A stretch of 64,000 nucleotides of DNA, from assembly GCA_963971285.1 (NCBI GenBank), contig OZ020249.1:930001-994000 (forward strand), written 5' to 3'. Positions within the stretch are counted from its first letter, which is position 1. Every line of letters begins with the position of its first letter. Below are positions 23,401-36,100 of the stretch, in pieces. The notes below the pieces were generated by a model. That model ran no database searches. It was not told where the DNA came from and saw only the letters and a list, made by a program, of their open reading frames with translations. A program made the position numbers and the translations under genes. The DNA comes from Astropecten irregularis (taxonomy: Eukaryota > Echinodermata > Asteroidea > Paxillosida > Astropectinidae).

Positions 23401-24008
23401 AATGAATTGTGGAAAAACACCCATTTAAAAATCTGTTCACAGGATTTTCATGATCTTCCGAAGATCAAGATTGTTTTGGTCATTGGTTTTACTCTTTTCT
23501 GGATACAGCATGTCAGGCACAAACATTTTAACGGTATGTTTCTACCATCACCATCTTTATACCCTGTAAGTTATAGGTAAATCTGTGAAGATTTTTGTTT
23601 CAGTATAATACCAAAGTATGATAGTACCTTTAACAAGTAGTATGTCGGTGGTTCATTTTCTGCCTGAGCAAGCCTAAGAATTGTGATCTTGTGGTTTTCT
23701 TAGAAACATTCTAGTGTTAAATTCTCTGAATATCAGGTAAAAGAGTTTACTTTACAATAGCGCTCCGCACTTGCGCTAAAAATAGCACCGGAACTCAGAC
23801 AAACATTGCAACCATGCAAACGTGTGTGCGCGTGGCGCGTCCGTGTACTGTACATTACGTGATGTGAGACATGACATGCAGTGTTTGTCTGACATCCGGG
23901 GATTTTGTGACGTCATTAGTGCGGAGGGCAATTGACAACACAAATAAATTATTGGCGTTTTTGTATCATTATATTCTTCCTAGATGTACAAAAAATACAA
24001 CTTCCCTG

Positions 24009-24119
24009 CTATAAAATGGAACAGGTCTTGGATTTGTTTTGATTTGTTGGCTTCTCCTCGCTGCTGGATGGCTTCTCCACTTTGGCAGGAGGGGGTTTTT
24101 TCTTCCAGAACTGCCAGGT
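24009..24119 (-). CDS. RPGR: RPGR exon 18 with CaaX box
   Basis: Phase 0. Encodes TWQFWKKKPPPAKVEKPSSS and ends NKSKTCSIL followed by TAG (24009-24011). Cys-Ser-Ile-Leu is a CaaX box with C-terminal Leu, the geranylgeranyl class, at the same place as in human RPGR 1-19. Confidence 0.92.
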   Translation of the reverse strand, partial: TWQFWKKKPPPAKVEKPSSSEEKPTNQNKSKTCSIL

Positions 24120-27100
24120 CTGTGATGAAAGAGAAATGAAGAATGAAGGATGGTTAGTTCTGAGACCTGCTATTAACTCTAATCATCTGCACCTACTGCA
24201 CAAGACAAGAGCAACACACCACACACTACCACAGTCTCCACAAGGGGGACTGGATCATAAACCATGTAATGTCACACAATGTGGTATTCAGGATACCCCA
24301 CTTACCACAGGACAACCATGTGAACATGGTGTATGGTATATTGTGGTATGCAGGAGGATTAGGGTTAAGCAAACAAATTCACTCAGTACAAAACCAGATA
24401 TAGCTCAGCAAACACCGGTTACCGGCTAAAACACTATGCAATGTACATTGCCTGCAACTGGTTCTCTGTTGAAAATTGCTTAAAGGTACTATCATACTTT
24501 GATAACATTGATAGATTTGCTGCAGTCTGTTCATAATTTGATTTGTCACGAAAAAAAAACAAAGGTCTGCGAAATTCTTAGCTCAATTGATCATTGGTAA
24601 AAGTAGAAAACGATGAAAAACCGTTGCAATTGTCACGCAAAATTGTAAGATAATTGTAATTGGGAGGTTTTGATCTCAGAGATCAAACCTGTGTCAGTCT
24701 TTTGTTTTACTCTTTTCTAGATAAATACAGCATTTCAGGCGAAAAAATTGTAACGGTACATTTGCCATCTTTATACCCTGTAAGTTAGGTAAATCTGTAA
24801 AAATTTCTGCTTTGGTTTGTTACCAAAGTGCGATACTACCTTCAAAGAAGTGTTCTAAGAATGTTAGGATTGTGGTATTAGTTTTACTGTCAGTGAAAAA
24901 TCTTAGAATGAATGGTTTTAGTGAAACAGAATGAAGACGAGGATGGACTTACAAAGTTGTGAAACATGCAACATGCAGTGCACGATGAAACATGATTCCA
25001 CATACAGGGAAAGAAACAAAGGGCAAAATCATTAGGATGAAAGTCGTTATTCATATGAAATGGATAAACAATAACAATATGGTTTGTTAAGGTGAGTAAT
25101 TATTAAAAGTTTCTCTACTAGCATGACTAGTTGGAGTTAGGAGGGCCTGATGCATTTCAATCCTAGCAGGATTTTTAGTGAAGGCTAAAATGTTTCCTCT
25201 AAGCTGAAATGCATAAAGGACATGAAAGACATGAAAAAAGATATGGAACTGTTAAGGGCCTTTTCAAAACGGAGGCTCAGGCTCACGCGTTGTCTCTGTC
25301 ATCCATATGCTGAAAATAAAGGTGGTGGATTTTCATTGAAGCTGAAGCTCTGTTTTCCTTTTCAACCCAGAGAATCTACTTCTGAATCGCACCTTAAATC
25401 CTCTGTTTTGCATCGGATACCCGTTATTTTAGGAAAAAAACTTAATAATCAAATAGACCAATTATCTTCTAAGTAGTTCCTTGTTATAGAGTAGACAGGT
25501 GCGGTTATGGAATATTACCTTGGCTAACTACTCGTCGAGCATCGCGATCAGCACGAGGTGTAAGTGCTATTGTTGCTATTCAATATCATACGTGTTCGTG
25601 CAGATAAGACGACCCTCAGACCCGTCTTAAGTTAAGACGAGTTCAGCCGCATTGCTATGGAAGTTGAGATGCGTTGAACGTGTCTTAAGTTTGGTGAAAT
25701 GAATCCTAGGAAACGTCACGACATAGGACGAGTTACCTTTCCTAAAGAAATTTACCCCTGGTGATGTAAGAATCCCTTTACCTTTGGTTCATCAGGCTGC
25801 TTGGCTCCATTCACGCCTTCTGTTTCCCTATCTTCTTCATCTTCATCATCTTCTTCATCCTCTCCATCTGTCACTTTCTCGTCTTTCTTCTTAGCTTCAT
25901 CTTGACTTTTCTTCCCTTTGTCCTCCTTGCCAGGTTTGTTCGTCTTGGAAGATTTGCCATTTTGTTCACTCTGCTCTTTGCCGTCTAAAAAAGGAGAATA
26001 AAACAAATTGACACAGGACAAATCTTTAGCCAACAGTTTCTCAAATCGCATTGATCATAGCTGAGAATCAAAGCTGCAAGCGTTCAAGTAAACAAAGTAT
26101 AAAGATGGTAACTAAGATATCTTTATTGGACTTTAACTTGGAACAAGTTGAGACATCATGTCAGGCCTATGGTGCCTGGGCCTTACAATTCCAAGTTCTG
26201 TGTAAGAATATTGTCATGAGCTGAAAGGGGAAATGTTGCATGAGACAGATACATGTACGAGTTGAATGAACTATTTCATCTTTTAACAAAAGAAAGCATT
26301 CTTTCCATAGGCCTTATTCACGGTGCACCAGCCTGCATTCGTAGCAGTGCATTCAAACTGAGGCTTGGATTCAAAGTAGTCTGGTACCCGTTTTCTTTTT
26401 AGAATCGGCGTGATATTTTCCGACAGGCAATATACAAGGAAGGTGACAAGATGGATGCGCCATGAATAAAGCGTATTGCATGAATGGAAAACATTAAATT
26501 GTATGCATTATTATATCTCCTCCACGAATAAATCAATTATAACTGATTAATTTCGGCGCCCGCCGATGAGAGATTCAATTCACTTAAATGACCCTGGCTA
26601 GCTTGGTGGCCTAGCAGGTATGGCATCTGCACTAGTAAGCAGGAGGTTGTGGGTTCGAATCCCACCTGAGCCAGCGCATTATTTTTTCATGTGTGCTCAA
26701 AATGCACTTTAATGAAGTGCTTATCTAAATGGTTGAAGGGCAATAAATTGTTTGCATTATTATATCTTCTGCATGAATAAATCAATTATAACTGTTTAAC
26801 AGTGTTTTTTCTTCAATAATTTCACCAGTCACTGCAGGAGATATAGTTTCTATGAGTAATATTAATGAACTACCTTTCCTGTCATCTTCATCTTCGTCAT
26901 CTTCGTCATCTTCATCATCTTCGTCATCTTCGTCATCTTCATCATCTTCATCGTCATCATCATCTTCCTCTTCATCTTCGTCTTCTTCTGCAGCATCCTC
27001 CTTGACGTTTCCTTTCGTAGCCTTCTCAGGGACTGTCCTGGGTGTTGTTGTCTTCTTCACTTCCTCTTGCTCGTCTTTCTTCGAGATCTTGGCCTTCTCC

Positions 27101-30100
27101 AGTTTGGCTTTACCATTAACTACGTAAAGACAAATATCACAATGATGATAAACGTAAGGATATCCTGGAGCGACCCTCAGCTACGGAGCAGTGTCTAACT
27201 AAAAAACTGAAGAAACGCGAGGAGAGAAAGTGAGAACTAAGCTGCTCCTTTAAGTCATCTTTTCAGATACCCCAGGTAGGGCCATCAACCTGGGGCCTTT
27301 TCCAAACCTCGGCTCCGACTCAAGCTCCATTTTGGTGATTCCATTTTAAAATAACGGGGATCAAAATCGAGGCTTTTAGCTGCAGTTTGGAAGTAGATTC
27401 TCTGGATTGAAAAGGAAAACAGAGCTTCAGCTTCAATGAAAAACCACAACTTATGTTTATTTATTATTTATTTATTTATTTCTGGTAATGAAACCAAGTA
27501 TTCCTCAAAAGTGCCCCCTCGGCACTGTAGCTTGCAAGCCTGATGAAACCTTTTACGGAAAGATGATGAGAAGAAGATACAGTTTTAGAGGTGGGAGGGA
27601 AACCCCAGAGTAATATTCTGGGTAAAAACCCAGGGAATCAGGCAGGGACTGAAAACCCAATCCACTTGTAAACCGAGCCGGACTTGAACCCGGTCCACAG
27701 AGGTGAAAGGCGAGGAAAAAAACGCTACACCAACCTGACTCCACCCTGTTTTCGTCGATACTACTTCTCGCAGGTTCTTTTCAGAACCACACTTTTAGAA
27801 AAGAATTTATACATGGTGTCTTCGCAAACCTTCCTTTTATATATTATTTTCAGTATAAGGATGACAGAGATGAAGTTGGAAGCCGGGGCAGGAGCTGAGA
27901 TTTGAAAAAGGCCACTGATTGAGATTTGATCCATGGTTGCAGAGCTGTGAAAGAGATTAGATTGGGAGCTTACTCTGAGTCTTCTGGGGTTCTGGTTCGG
28001 ACTCATCTTCATCTTCATCATCTTCATCTTCATCATCATCTTCTTCGTCGTCATCTTCATCTCCACTGTCTTCATCTTCCTCATCTTCAAGGACCTTCTT
28101 AGCCTGTGTCCTGGATCTCGGTGCTGGGGTAGGTCTGGAGGTCTGTCAAAGGGAAGATTGATCAAGAATAATGATTGACATCGTGCAAGAGTTAAAGAGA
28201 CGTCTCAATCAATGCATCAATCATAGATTCTGAATTTGTGTCTTCCATGTGCCGCTGCTAAGAGAAAGCTAGAAACTACTAAAATTTAGATTCAACTTGT
28301 GTGGTCTTTGGGCCTTTTCAAAACGGCGGCCCAGACTCAGGCTTAGTCTCTGTCATCCATATGCTGAAAATATAGGTTGTGGGTTTTCATTGAAGCTGAT
28401 ACTCTGTTTTCATTTCCAAACCAGAGAATCTACTTCTGAACCGCAGCCAAAAAACCTCTATTTTGATACCCGTTATTTTAGAATGGATTCACGAAATGGT
28501 TGCAGGAGCAGGAGCATGAGCCGATTTTTCATAAATGCAACAGCATTATATTAGTGGCAATGATTTCTCCTTTGTGAAAAGGTTTTTATCCAAACACATG
28601 CATAAAAGTGCACACTGCGGACTTCTATGCTTTGTAATGTTCGGCTGTTTACACAGGTGGAAAAATGTTCATATCACAGTAGTGGCAGTTATGTTATAAA
28701 AGTGGTTAGTGTGCTCATGATATCACACTTGTGGCAATGATACATTGTTATACAAGTATTGTTATATTTTCTGTGACAAACTGCTTTAATAGTGTGTGAA
28801 AACCGTTAATACATGTACATCTGTAGCAATATTATTGCACATGTGACAATATTATTACATCTGTGGCAATATTATTGCAAAATGTTACATCTGTGGCAAT
28901 ATTATTGCAAAATGTTACATCTGTAGCAATATTATCGCAGAATGTTACATCTGTGGCAATATTATCGCAGAATGTTACATCTGTAGCAATATTATCGCAG
29001 AATGTTACATCTGTAGCAATATTATCGCAGAATGTTACATCTGTAGCAATATTATCGCAGAATGTTACATCTGTGGCAATATTATCGCAGAATGTTACAT
29101 CTGTGGCAATATTATCGCAAAATGTTACATCTGTGGCAATATTATCGCAGAATGTTACATCTGTGGCAATATTATCGCAAAATGTTACATCTGTGGCAAT
29201 GTTATTGCAAAATGTTACATCTGTGGCAATATTATCGCAAAATGTTACATCTGTGGCAATGTTATTGCAAAATGTTACATCTGTGGCAATATTATCGCAG
29301 AATGTTACATCTGTAGCAATATTATCGCAGAATGTTACATCTGTGGCAATGTTATTGCAAAATGTTACATCTGTGGCAATATTATCGCAAAATGTTACAT
29401 CTGTGGCAATATTATCGCAGAATGTTACATCTGTGGCAATGTTATCGCAAAATGTTACATCTGTGGCAATATTATCGCAAAATGTTACATCTGTGGCAAT
29501 ATTATCGCAGAATGTTACATCTGTGGCAATATTATTGCAAAATGTTACATCTGTGGCAATATTATCGCAAAATGTTACATCTGTGGCAATATTATCGCAA
29601 AATGTTACATCTGTGGCAATGTTATTGCAAAATGTTACATCTGTGGCAATATTATTACACCTGGGGTTGATTTTACGAAGCCCTACGATCGATCATATCT
29701 CGAGATACGAAGGATAACCCATCGTATCCTTCCACTTCTGCGTGGCCGTCTGCAATGTATCATAGGTCCCATGATTAATAGTAAGTTACGATGAGTTTGG
29801 TGAAATCATCCTGTGACATTATTACATCTGTGACAATTTCACTGCACCCGTGACAATATGGTGAACATTTATATTAGAATTACATCCATGACAATAATAT
29901 TACTATGTAAATATATGTGACTCAGTGGCATTAATATACATGTAAGATAATACTACAGTATATCAGGCAACAATCAACAATCTGATTTGTGGGTGTAAAT
30001 TTGTCAAGGTGTTTGTTGAGCCTGTCCTTCTGAATTTGTTGAGCTTTGGAAATCAGAGCAATGCAAAGGCAATTTCACACAGCTACACGTAAACAAACCT

Positions 30101-33100
30101 GCTGAGGCAATGTTTCATGCAAAGCAAAAATCAGCAGAGAACCAGTCATCATCAATAGAAACCACATGGAATATTGAACGGTAACCTGACCAACTCTGCT
30201 GTGGGCTTACCCATTTAGTTTAATACAAAACTAGAGTGTGAGCTCTGTATTCAACATGCGTGCTGTCTGTATTCCTGTATGGACGCAGAGCCACCATTGC
30301 TGAAGAGGGCACAGAGCAGGCACAGTGCGTGAGCAGTGCATGCACTACGTAGAATTGCACTTGCACATCACACAAGTTTTGTATGAACTGTACAGGTAGG
30401 CCTACCGTTTCCGCATTCATATCACTGAGTATCGAATTTCACATCTCGAAAGAGTATGAATATCAAATGTGACATTCGCACTGTGCGTTGTGTGTGCGTA
30501 AACGCAGGGAGTATAAACTAGCCTTTACAGGTGACGCAATGTGTGGGACCGAAATGGCGCTGTGGTCAGGTGGTTGAATGACTGTATCACACAGTGCGGA
30601 CTCCCGTTTGTGTTCAACTCTATGGTGCTTACCACATACTGGTATATACCAGTCCATAAAATTGATCCCAACATCAAAAATATGCAAAAATTTGACATTT
30701 GTACAACTGGAACCAGCTTTCCAACACGGCGATTTCCAGTGGTTTTACGACACTCAACGGCTTTCCACTCGTTCCATTACAACAGATCAGACATGTACAT
30801 GTAACTTTCTTATATGCATGCTTTCCAGCAACACATTCTTTTTGGCATAGGAATAGAAGCTTTTCCTCAAATGCCTACCACCACCTACAAAGCATTTGAA
30901 GAATTAGTAAATAGGTGCAGAAACAAATAGACGACATTTAGGTTGAGGTTAGCTGCACAGACAATCCGGTCACACTTTTACAGGTTGGAGACAGTGTGTT
31001 TGTTAGTTGTGCTGCTTCAAACGAGAAGAAGACACTCGCAAAGCCGAACATCAAGCTTCTTTACGCTACCTGCATGAAATCTAGAAAACGATTGGTCTTC
31101 TTGACGGCTTTGACATCAACGGAGGTATCGTTATTATCGCTGACTTCATCATCATCATCATCATCTTCTTCTTCTTCATCTTCGTCTGTATCTTCCTCGG
31201 AGTCAGCGCCCGAATCGTGGTTTTCAAGCTTTTTGGTCGGTTTCACCGATTCCACTTTCTCACCACCGTCTGCATGCTTGTTTTTCACAGATTCTGTGGC
31301 AGGCTGTGAACTTTGACCTGTGCTGTCCTGTTTGGGAAGTAATCGTCACAGATTTGGAAGCCTTTGCAAAATGTGAATAATCACTTTTTTGTATCCGTCC
31401 AGTGATTATCAACCTTAAAGGTACAGTACAGGATTGGTAACATACCCAAACAGAAATATTCACAGATTTACTTATAACTTTCATGATATGAAGATGGTGC
31501 TGGTAGAAACATACCTTTAAAACATTTCAACTTAAAATGCTGTATTTATTCAGAAATGGGTAATTTAGTTATGATCTCGGAGTAAGATCAAAACCATTCT
31601 TTATGTTTTATAAGAAGAATTCAGTCGGGTTTTCGCTATTTTCTCGGAAACTGTAGAAAACAGTGAAAAATTCTCACAGTATTTTCAAATCTATTCACAT
31701 GAGTTTTGATCTCATCCCAAGATCATAACTGTTTTCGGACGTTGTTTTACTTATTTCTGGATAAATACACCATTTCAGCTGGAAACATTTTAACAGTATG
31801 TTTCAACCAGTACCATCTTCATATCCTGTAAGTTATAGGTAAATCTGTGAACATTTCTGGGTATGTTACCAATCCTGTACTGAACCTTTAAGCACAAGAT
31901 TGATCATAGCTAGGATAGCTATAACTGCCCATATCTTTGAATCTTACAGACCCTATGTCCATTGTTTGCTGGACTGTTAAGAATCTGACGGATCCGTGGA
32001 CATCTGAGACATGACAGACCAACCTACCTGAGACCTCGCTGGACCCCCTGAGTCTATCTCATCAACCCCTTCAGTCTGCGGCCTTGTGGCTGACGGCTAT
32101 AAACAAAGAAGCAAAATGAACATCATGTAAAAGTCAATCCTTGACAAACATCTCATTACCTCCTAATCACAGCTATTGAAATCCCTCTGGTAGGTACTTT
32201 GCAATGTTCATCATGAACAGGTTAAAGGTAATATCATAATTTGGTTTGTGTCAAAGAAATGCAGATTCATGGGCCAAAATATCAAGGAAGATATCACATT
32301 TGTGGCAATTAAATGCGAAAGTACTAATGATTCTTACATGGTGGTTCCGCAAACCAATCCACATAGAATTTGTTCGGTGAGTCAATTTTGCACAAACTTT
32401 TTTCCCCTAGCCATAAAAAAATGACATGCAACTAGATTCATGCTACATGCAGCAGCCTTAGAATAAGCCATTTGCACATTAAATCTGGTACACAGGATTC
32501 TTTCATTTCATAACCATTTTCATAAACAATCCAGTTTGAATATCACACTGCCCAAGGCACTGTAGCTCGCAAGCCTGACGAAACCTGTTATGGAAAGATG
32601 ATGAGAAGAAGATACAGTTTTAGAGGTGGGAGGAAAACCCCAGAGTAATATTCTGGGTAAAACCAACGGAATCAGACAGGGACCGAAAACTTGAACCCGG
32701 TCCACAGAGGTGAAAGCGAGGAAAGAACCGCTACGCCAACCTGACTCCCCAAGTCAGTCATCATGTGATATAGTGTCTTTAGTCTGGGAAATTCAAACTG
32801 GGGTGTTTATGTGCAATGAAAGAAGTCAGTGTGCCAGATACTATTAAGATTTAATGTGCAAAAGGCTTACTCCAGCATTAGTTGCAGGATTCTCCCTGTT
32901 GTTTTTCAGAGTGCCATCTTCTGCAATAACTCCACTCATTATCTCTTATCACTACTGTTTGCTAATGAATATTTATCAAGGGTATTACCTCTGTTTCTGT
33001 GTTGCTTTTTGCTGCATCCAATAACGGCTTCAGCTCCCGTACAGATTGACTAGCTGAGAAATGCGTCTGCCAAAAACAAGAGGAACATCAATTTAAAAAT

Positions 33101-36100
33101 CAGGCAATTCATTAACATCTAAATTTTGCTCTTAGGGTTTTTTTTAAACCCAACCCTCTGCACCTACCGCACAAGTCAAGAGCTGTTTACCACACATTAC
33201 CACAGTCTCGACAAGGGGACTGGATATTAACCCTAACCCTCTGCACCTACCACACAAGTCAAGAGCTGTTTACCATACAATACTACAGTAACCACAAGGG
33301 AACTGGATATTAACCCTAACCCTCTGCACCTACCACACAAGTCAAGAGCTGTTTACCACACATTATCACAGTAACCACAAGGGAACTGGATATTAACCCT
33401 AACCCTCTGCACCTACCACACAAGTCAAGAGCTGTTTACCATACAATACTACAGTAACCACAAGGGAACTGGATATTAACCCTAACCCTCTGCACCTACC
33501 ACACAAGTCAAGAGCTGTTTACCACACATTACCACAGTAACCACAAGGGAACTGGATATTAACCCTAACCCTCTGCACCTACCACACAAGTCAAGAGCTG
33601 TTTACCACACAATACCACAGTAACCACAAGGGAACTGGATCATAAACAATGCACTACCTTGCAAACCACACTGACAACCAGCTGGTGATTCTCTGATACA
33701 GTATACACACAATCCAGAAAGACTAAGGGAAGCCATTTTTGATTCTATATTCCGTTTTCTATTCAGAACATCTTCAAGAATAATGTATTACCGAACAACT
33801 ACCACAATTTATAATAGTAGTTCAAAGCCATGGAAAAGTGAACAAAGAAGAAACTGACTGGAACGGGATTTGAACCAGCGACCTCCGGTATACCGTACCG
33901 GCTGACCGGTGCTCTTACCAACTGAGCTATCCAGTCCTATGTTGGTGATGTCCCTAATAGTCAATTATCTTTGTTCGTTTGGCAGTCAGAAGCAATGAAA
34001 CCACTCACATATCGCTATATCCCAGGGATCATCGAAGATAAGCACAGCATTAGCAATCAGGTTGCAACATTGCAGTATGTGCATGCTTTCATGGCTTCTG
34101 ACTGCAAAATGAACCAAGATAATTGACTAATAGGGGCACCACCAACATAGGGCTGGATAGCTCAGTTGGTAAGAGCTCCGGTACGAGTGTTCAGATGGTC
34201 CCTAGTTCGAATCCCACTCCAGTCAATTTTCCTTTGCTCATTTTTCAATAAAAGTCCAAAGAGCTAAACCAATAACAAGGTGCGAACAGTCGCTGACTCG
34301 ACCTTGCCAATGAATAAAGAAGACTACTTGAATTGGTTGTTAACAAAGCAGAGCAAGTTCTTCAGAGGTTTTTATTCCAGTGTTTAGTGAAACCCACAGT
34401 GAGAAACTTACAGATTCTAGTGGATCAACATCTCCATGTTTCAGCAGTCTCAGTCTAGGAGATGCCTCCACCACCTTGATTTCCTTCTTAGATATCATCT
34501 CTTCTTGTACCTCTGATGGCCACAAAAATACAACAATACAAAAACTAATAATAATAACGGGCATTTATAAAGCGCCTTTCCAAGAAGATCAAAGCACTGT
34601 ACATTATTACTAATGGTCGTCGGGCCATAATTTACATTCCTGAAACCATCTCAACTCCCTGGGGAGCATACAGCCCCGGGTGCACAGAAGCTAATCAAAC
34701 CACAAAGCCATCTCTACCCTGGCAGGTACCCATTTACACCTGGATGAAGAGGAACAATATGTGACAAAGCGTCTTGCCCAAGGATGCAAGCATGTCTTGG
34801 CTGGATGGCTGGATTCGATCCCACAATCTGTAGATTGACCACAGGATCTTGAGTTTGACACGCCAGACCACTACGCCACAGTACCCCACACAAATCCTTG
34901 CTTTGTAATCATGGTCAGTTTTTTCTTGTGATTAGTGAACTAAGCCTTGCTTAGCACAAAAATTTGGTAACCATGAAATCTCTGTCTGAATAAAAACATG
35001 ACTAACAACCAAATTTCCATGTGTTGTGTATCGTTGCAGTTGTTCTGTTGCTGTTGTTTGCAGACCATGAATATCAAATAGAATTTTGAGTGGTGGTTTG
35101 TTTTATTGAGCAAGACATTTTATGCTAAGCAATTTTTTTGCGCTTAACAGCACACAGACCTGCTCCTCCTAGGGATGAGAAAAGCTTTAAAGGTATAATA
35201 CATGATTGGTAAAGGTCACAGAACAGCACTTACAATTAGTCTGATTCAGCATTGAAATAATAAACCTGTGAACATTTGAGCCCAATCAGACATCTGAGTC
35301 ACGAGAAAATAGCAAAACCTAAATTTTTCCTATAAAACACAAAGAATGGTTTTGATCTTACCCTGAGATCAAAACTGGTTTAAGTCTTTGTTTTAACTTA
35401 TTTCTGGATAAATACACCATTTCAGGTGGAAATATTTTTTGTTTCTACCGTCACCATCTTCATATCCTGAAATTTATACGTAAATCTGTGAACATTTCTG
35501 TTTGGGTATGATACCAATCCTGGGGTCGTTTTCACGAAGCCCTGCGATCGATCGCAACTCGAGTTAAGAAGGATAACCCATCGTATCCTCGGTAGAACCC
35601 ACGTAGAAGTCTACGTGGGACTGCAATTGCATCAGAATTGCTACGATTGATAGTAAATTACGATGAGTTTGGTGAAATCAACCCCAGTACTGTGTCTTTA
35701 AGGGTCTCATGAGCAGGGATGATACACGTCGAGAGCCCCAGTAACAGGTGGAAATTAGCCTTGGTCAAGGCGTTATCCTATTCGTACCATGTGCATTATT
35801 GTTCACAGCGCACCCGATCCCATCCCCCGCATGATCCCGTCACGATCGTTTGCGCGTACAATAATATAATGCACATTAGGCAAACAGCGACCTCTCGCGG
35901 TCGTGTGAAATATGCAAATTATGTATACTGGTTATCACGCCTTGTACCAGTCGTGCACGGGAGGTGTAGTGGGCGGAGCTCATTATGCTAATAGCGATAG
36001 ACAGCCTTTTCAATATGCTCTTGGATTGGCGCGTTGCGGCTCATAACAGGCTGCATTATTCAAATAGGCCTAGGTTGCGCGGGTTTGTAACGGACGGAAC

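Larger units (their letters stand above)
14365..24008. other. repeat-rich intergenic region between convergent genes
   Basis: Holds the ZDHHC 3' UTR and no coding exon that I recognise. Contents include a 53-bp tandem duplication (17224-17330), a 25-bp-stem inverted repeat (18011-18143), P2-type copies near 17520-17880 and 22060-22318, MITE A copy 2 (18709-19256), a TA-type MITE (19619-19793), a P4 copy (20227-20405), two gatcctgctaggatcgaaac repeats (22825-22900) and a P3-like fragment (23440-23631). Confidence 0.7.

Noticed and set aside
24082-24429. 115-codon plus-strand frame over RPGR exon 18
   Set aside because: Opposite strand of the CaaX exon plus a dispersed repeat; no supporting motif.
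26852-27127. poly-serine open frame on the plus strand
   Set aside because: Antisense shadow of the Asp/Glu-rich RPGR exon 16, whose frame, splice sites and phase fit the gene.
28863-29717. 284-codon open frame of a 10-residue repeat
   Set aside because: It is the 30-bp minisatellite read through; unit length divisible by 3 keeps frames open in more than one register. It lies in an RPGR intron with no gene signals.
33149-33646. interstitial telomere repeat (aaccctaaccct)
   Set aside because: Only two telomere-like hexamers occur per 83-bp unit; the array is an ordinary minisatellite.
33856-33937. functional tRNA gene on the minus strand
   Set aside because: Acceptor and D stems are good, but the anticodon loop is expanded and the T stem is mispaired; it belongs to a fold-back repeat.
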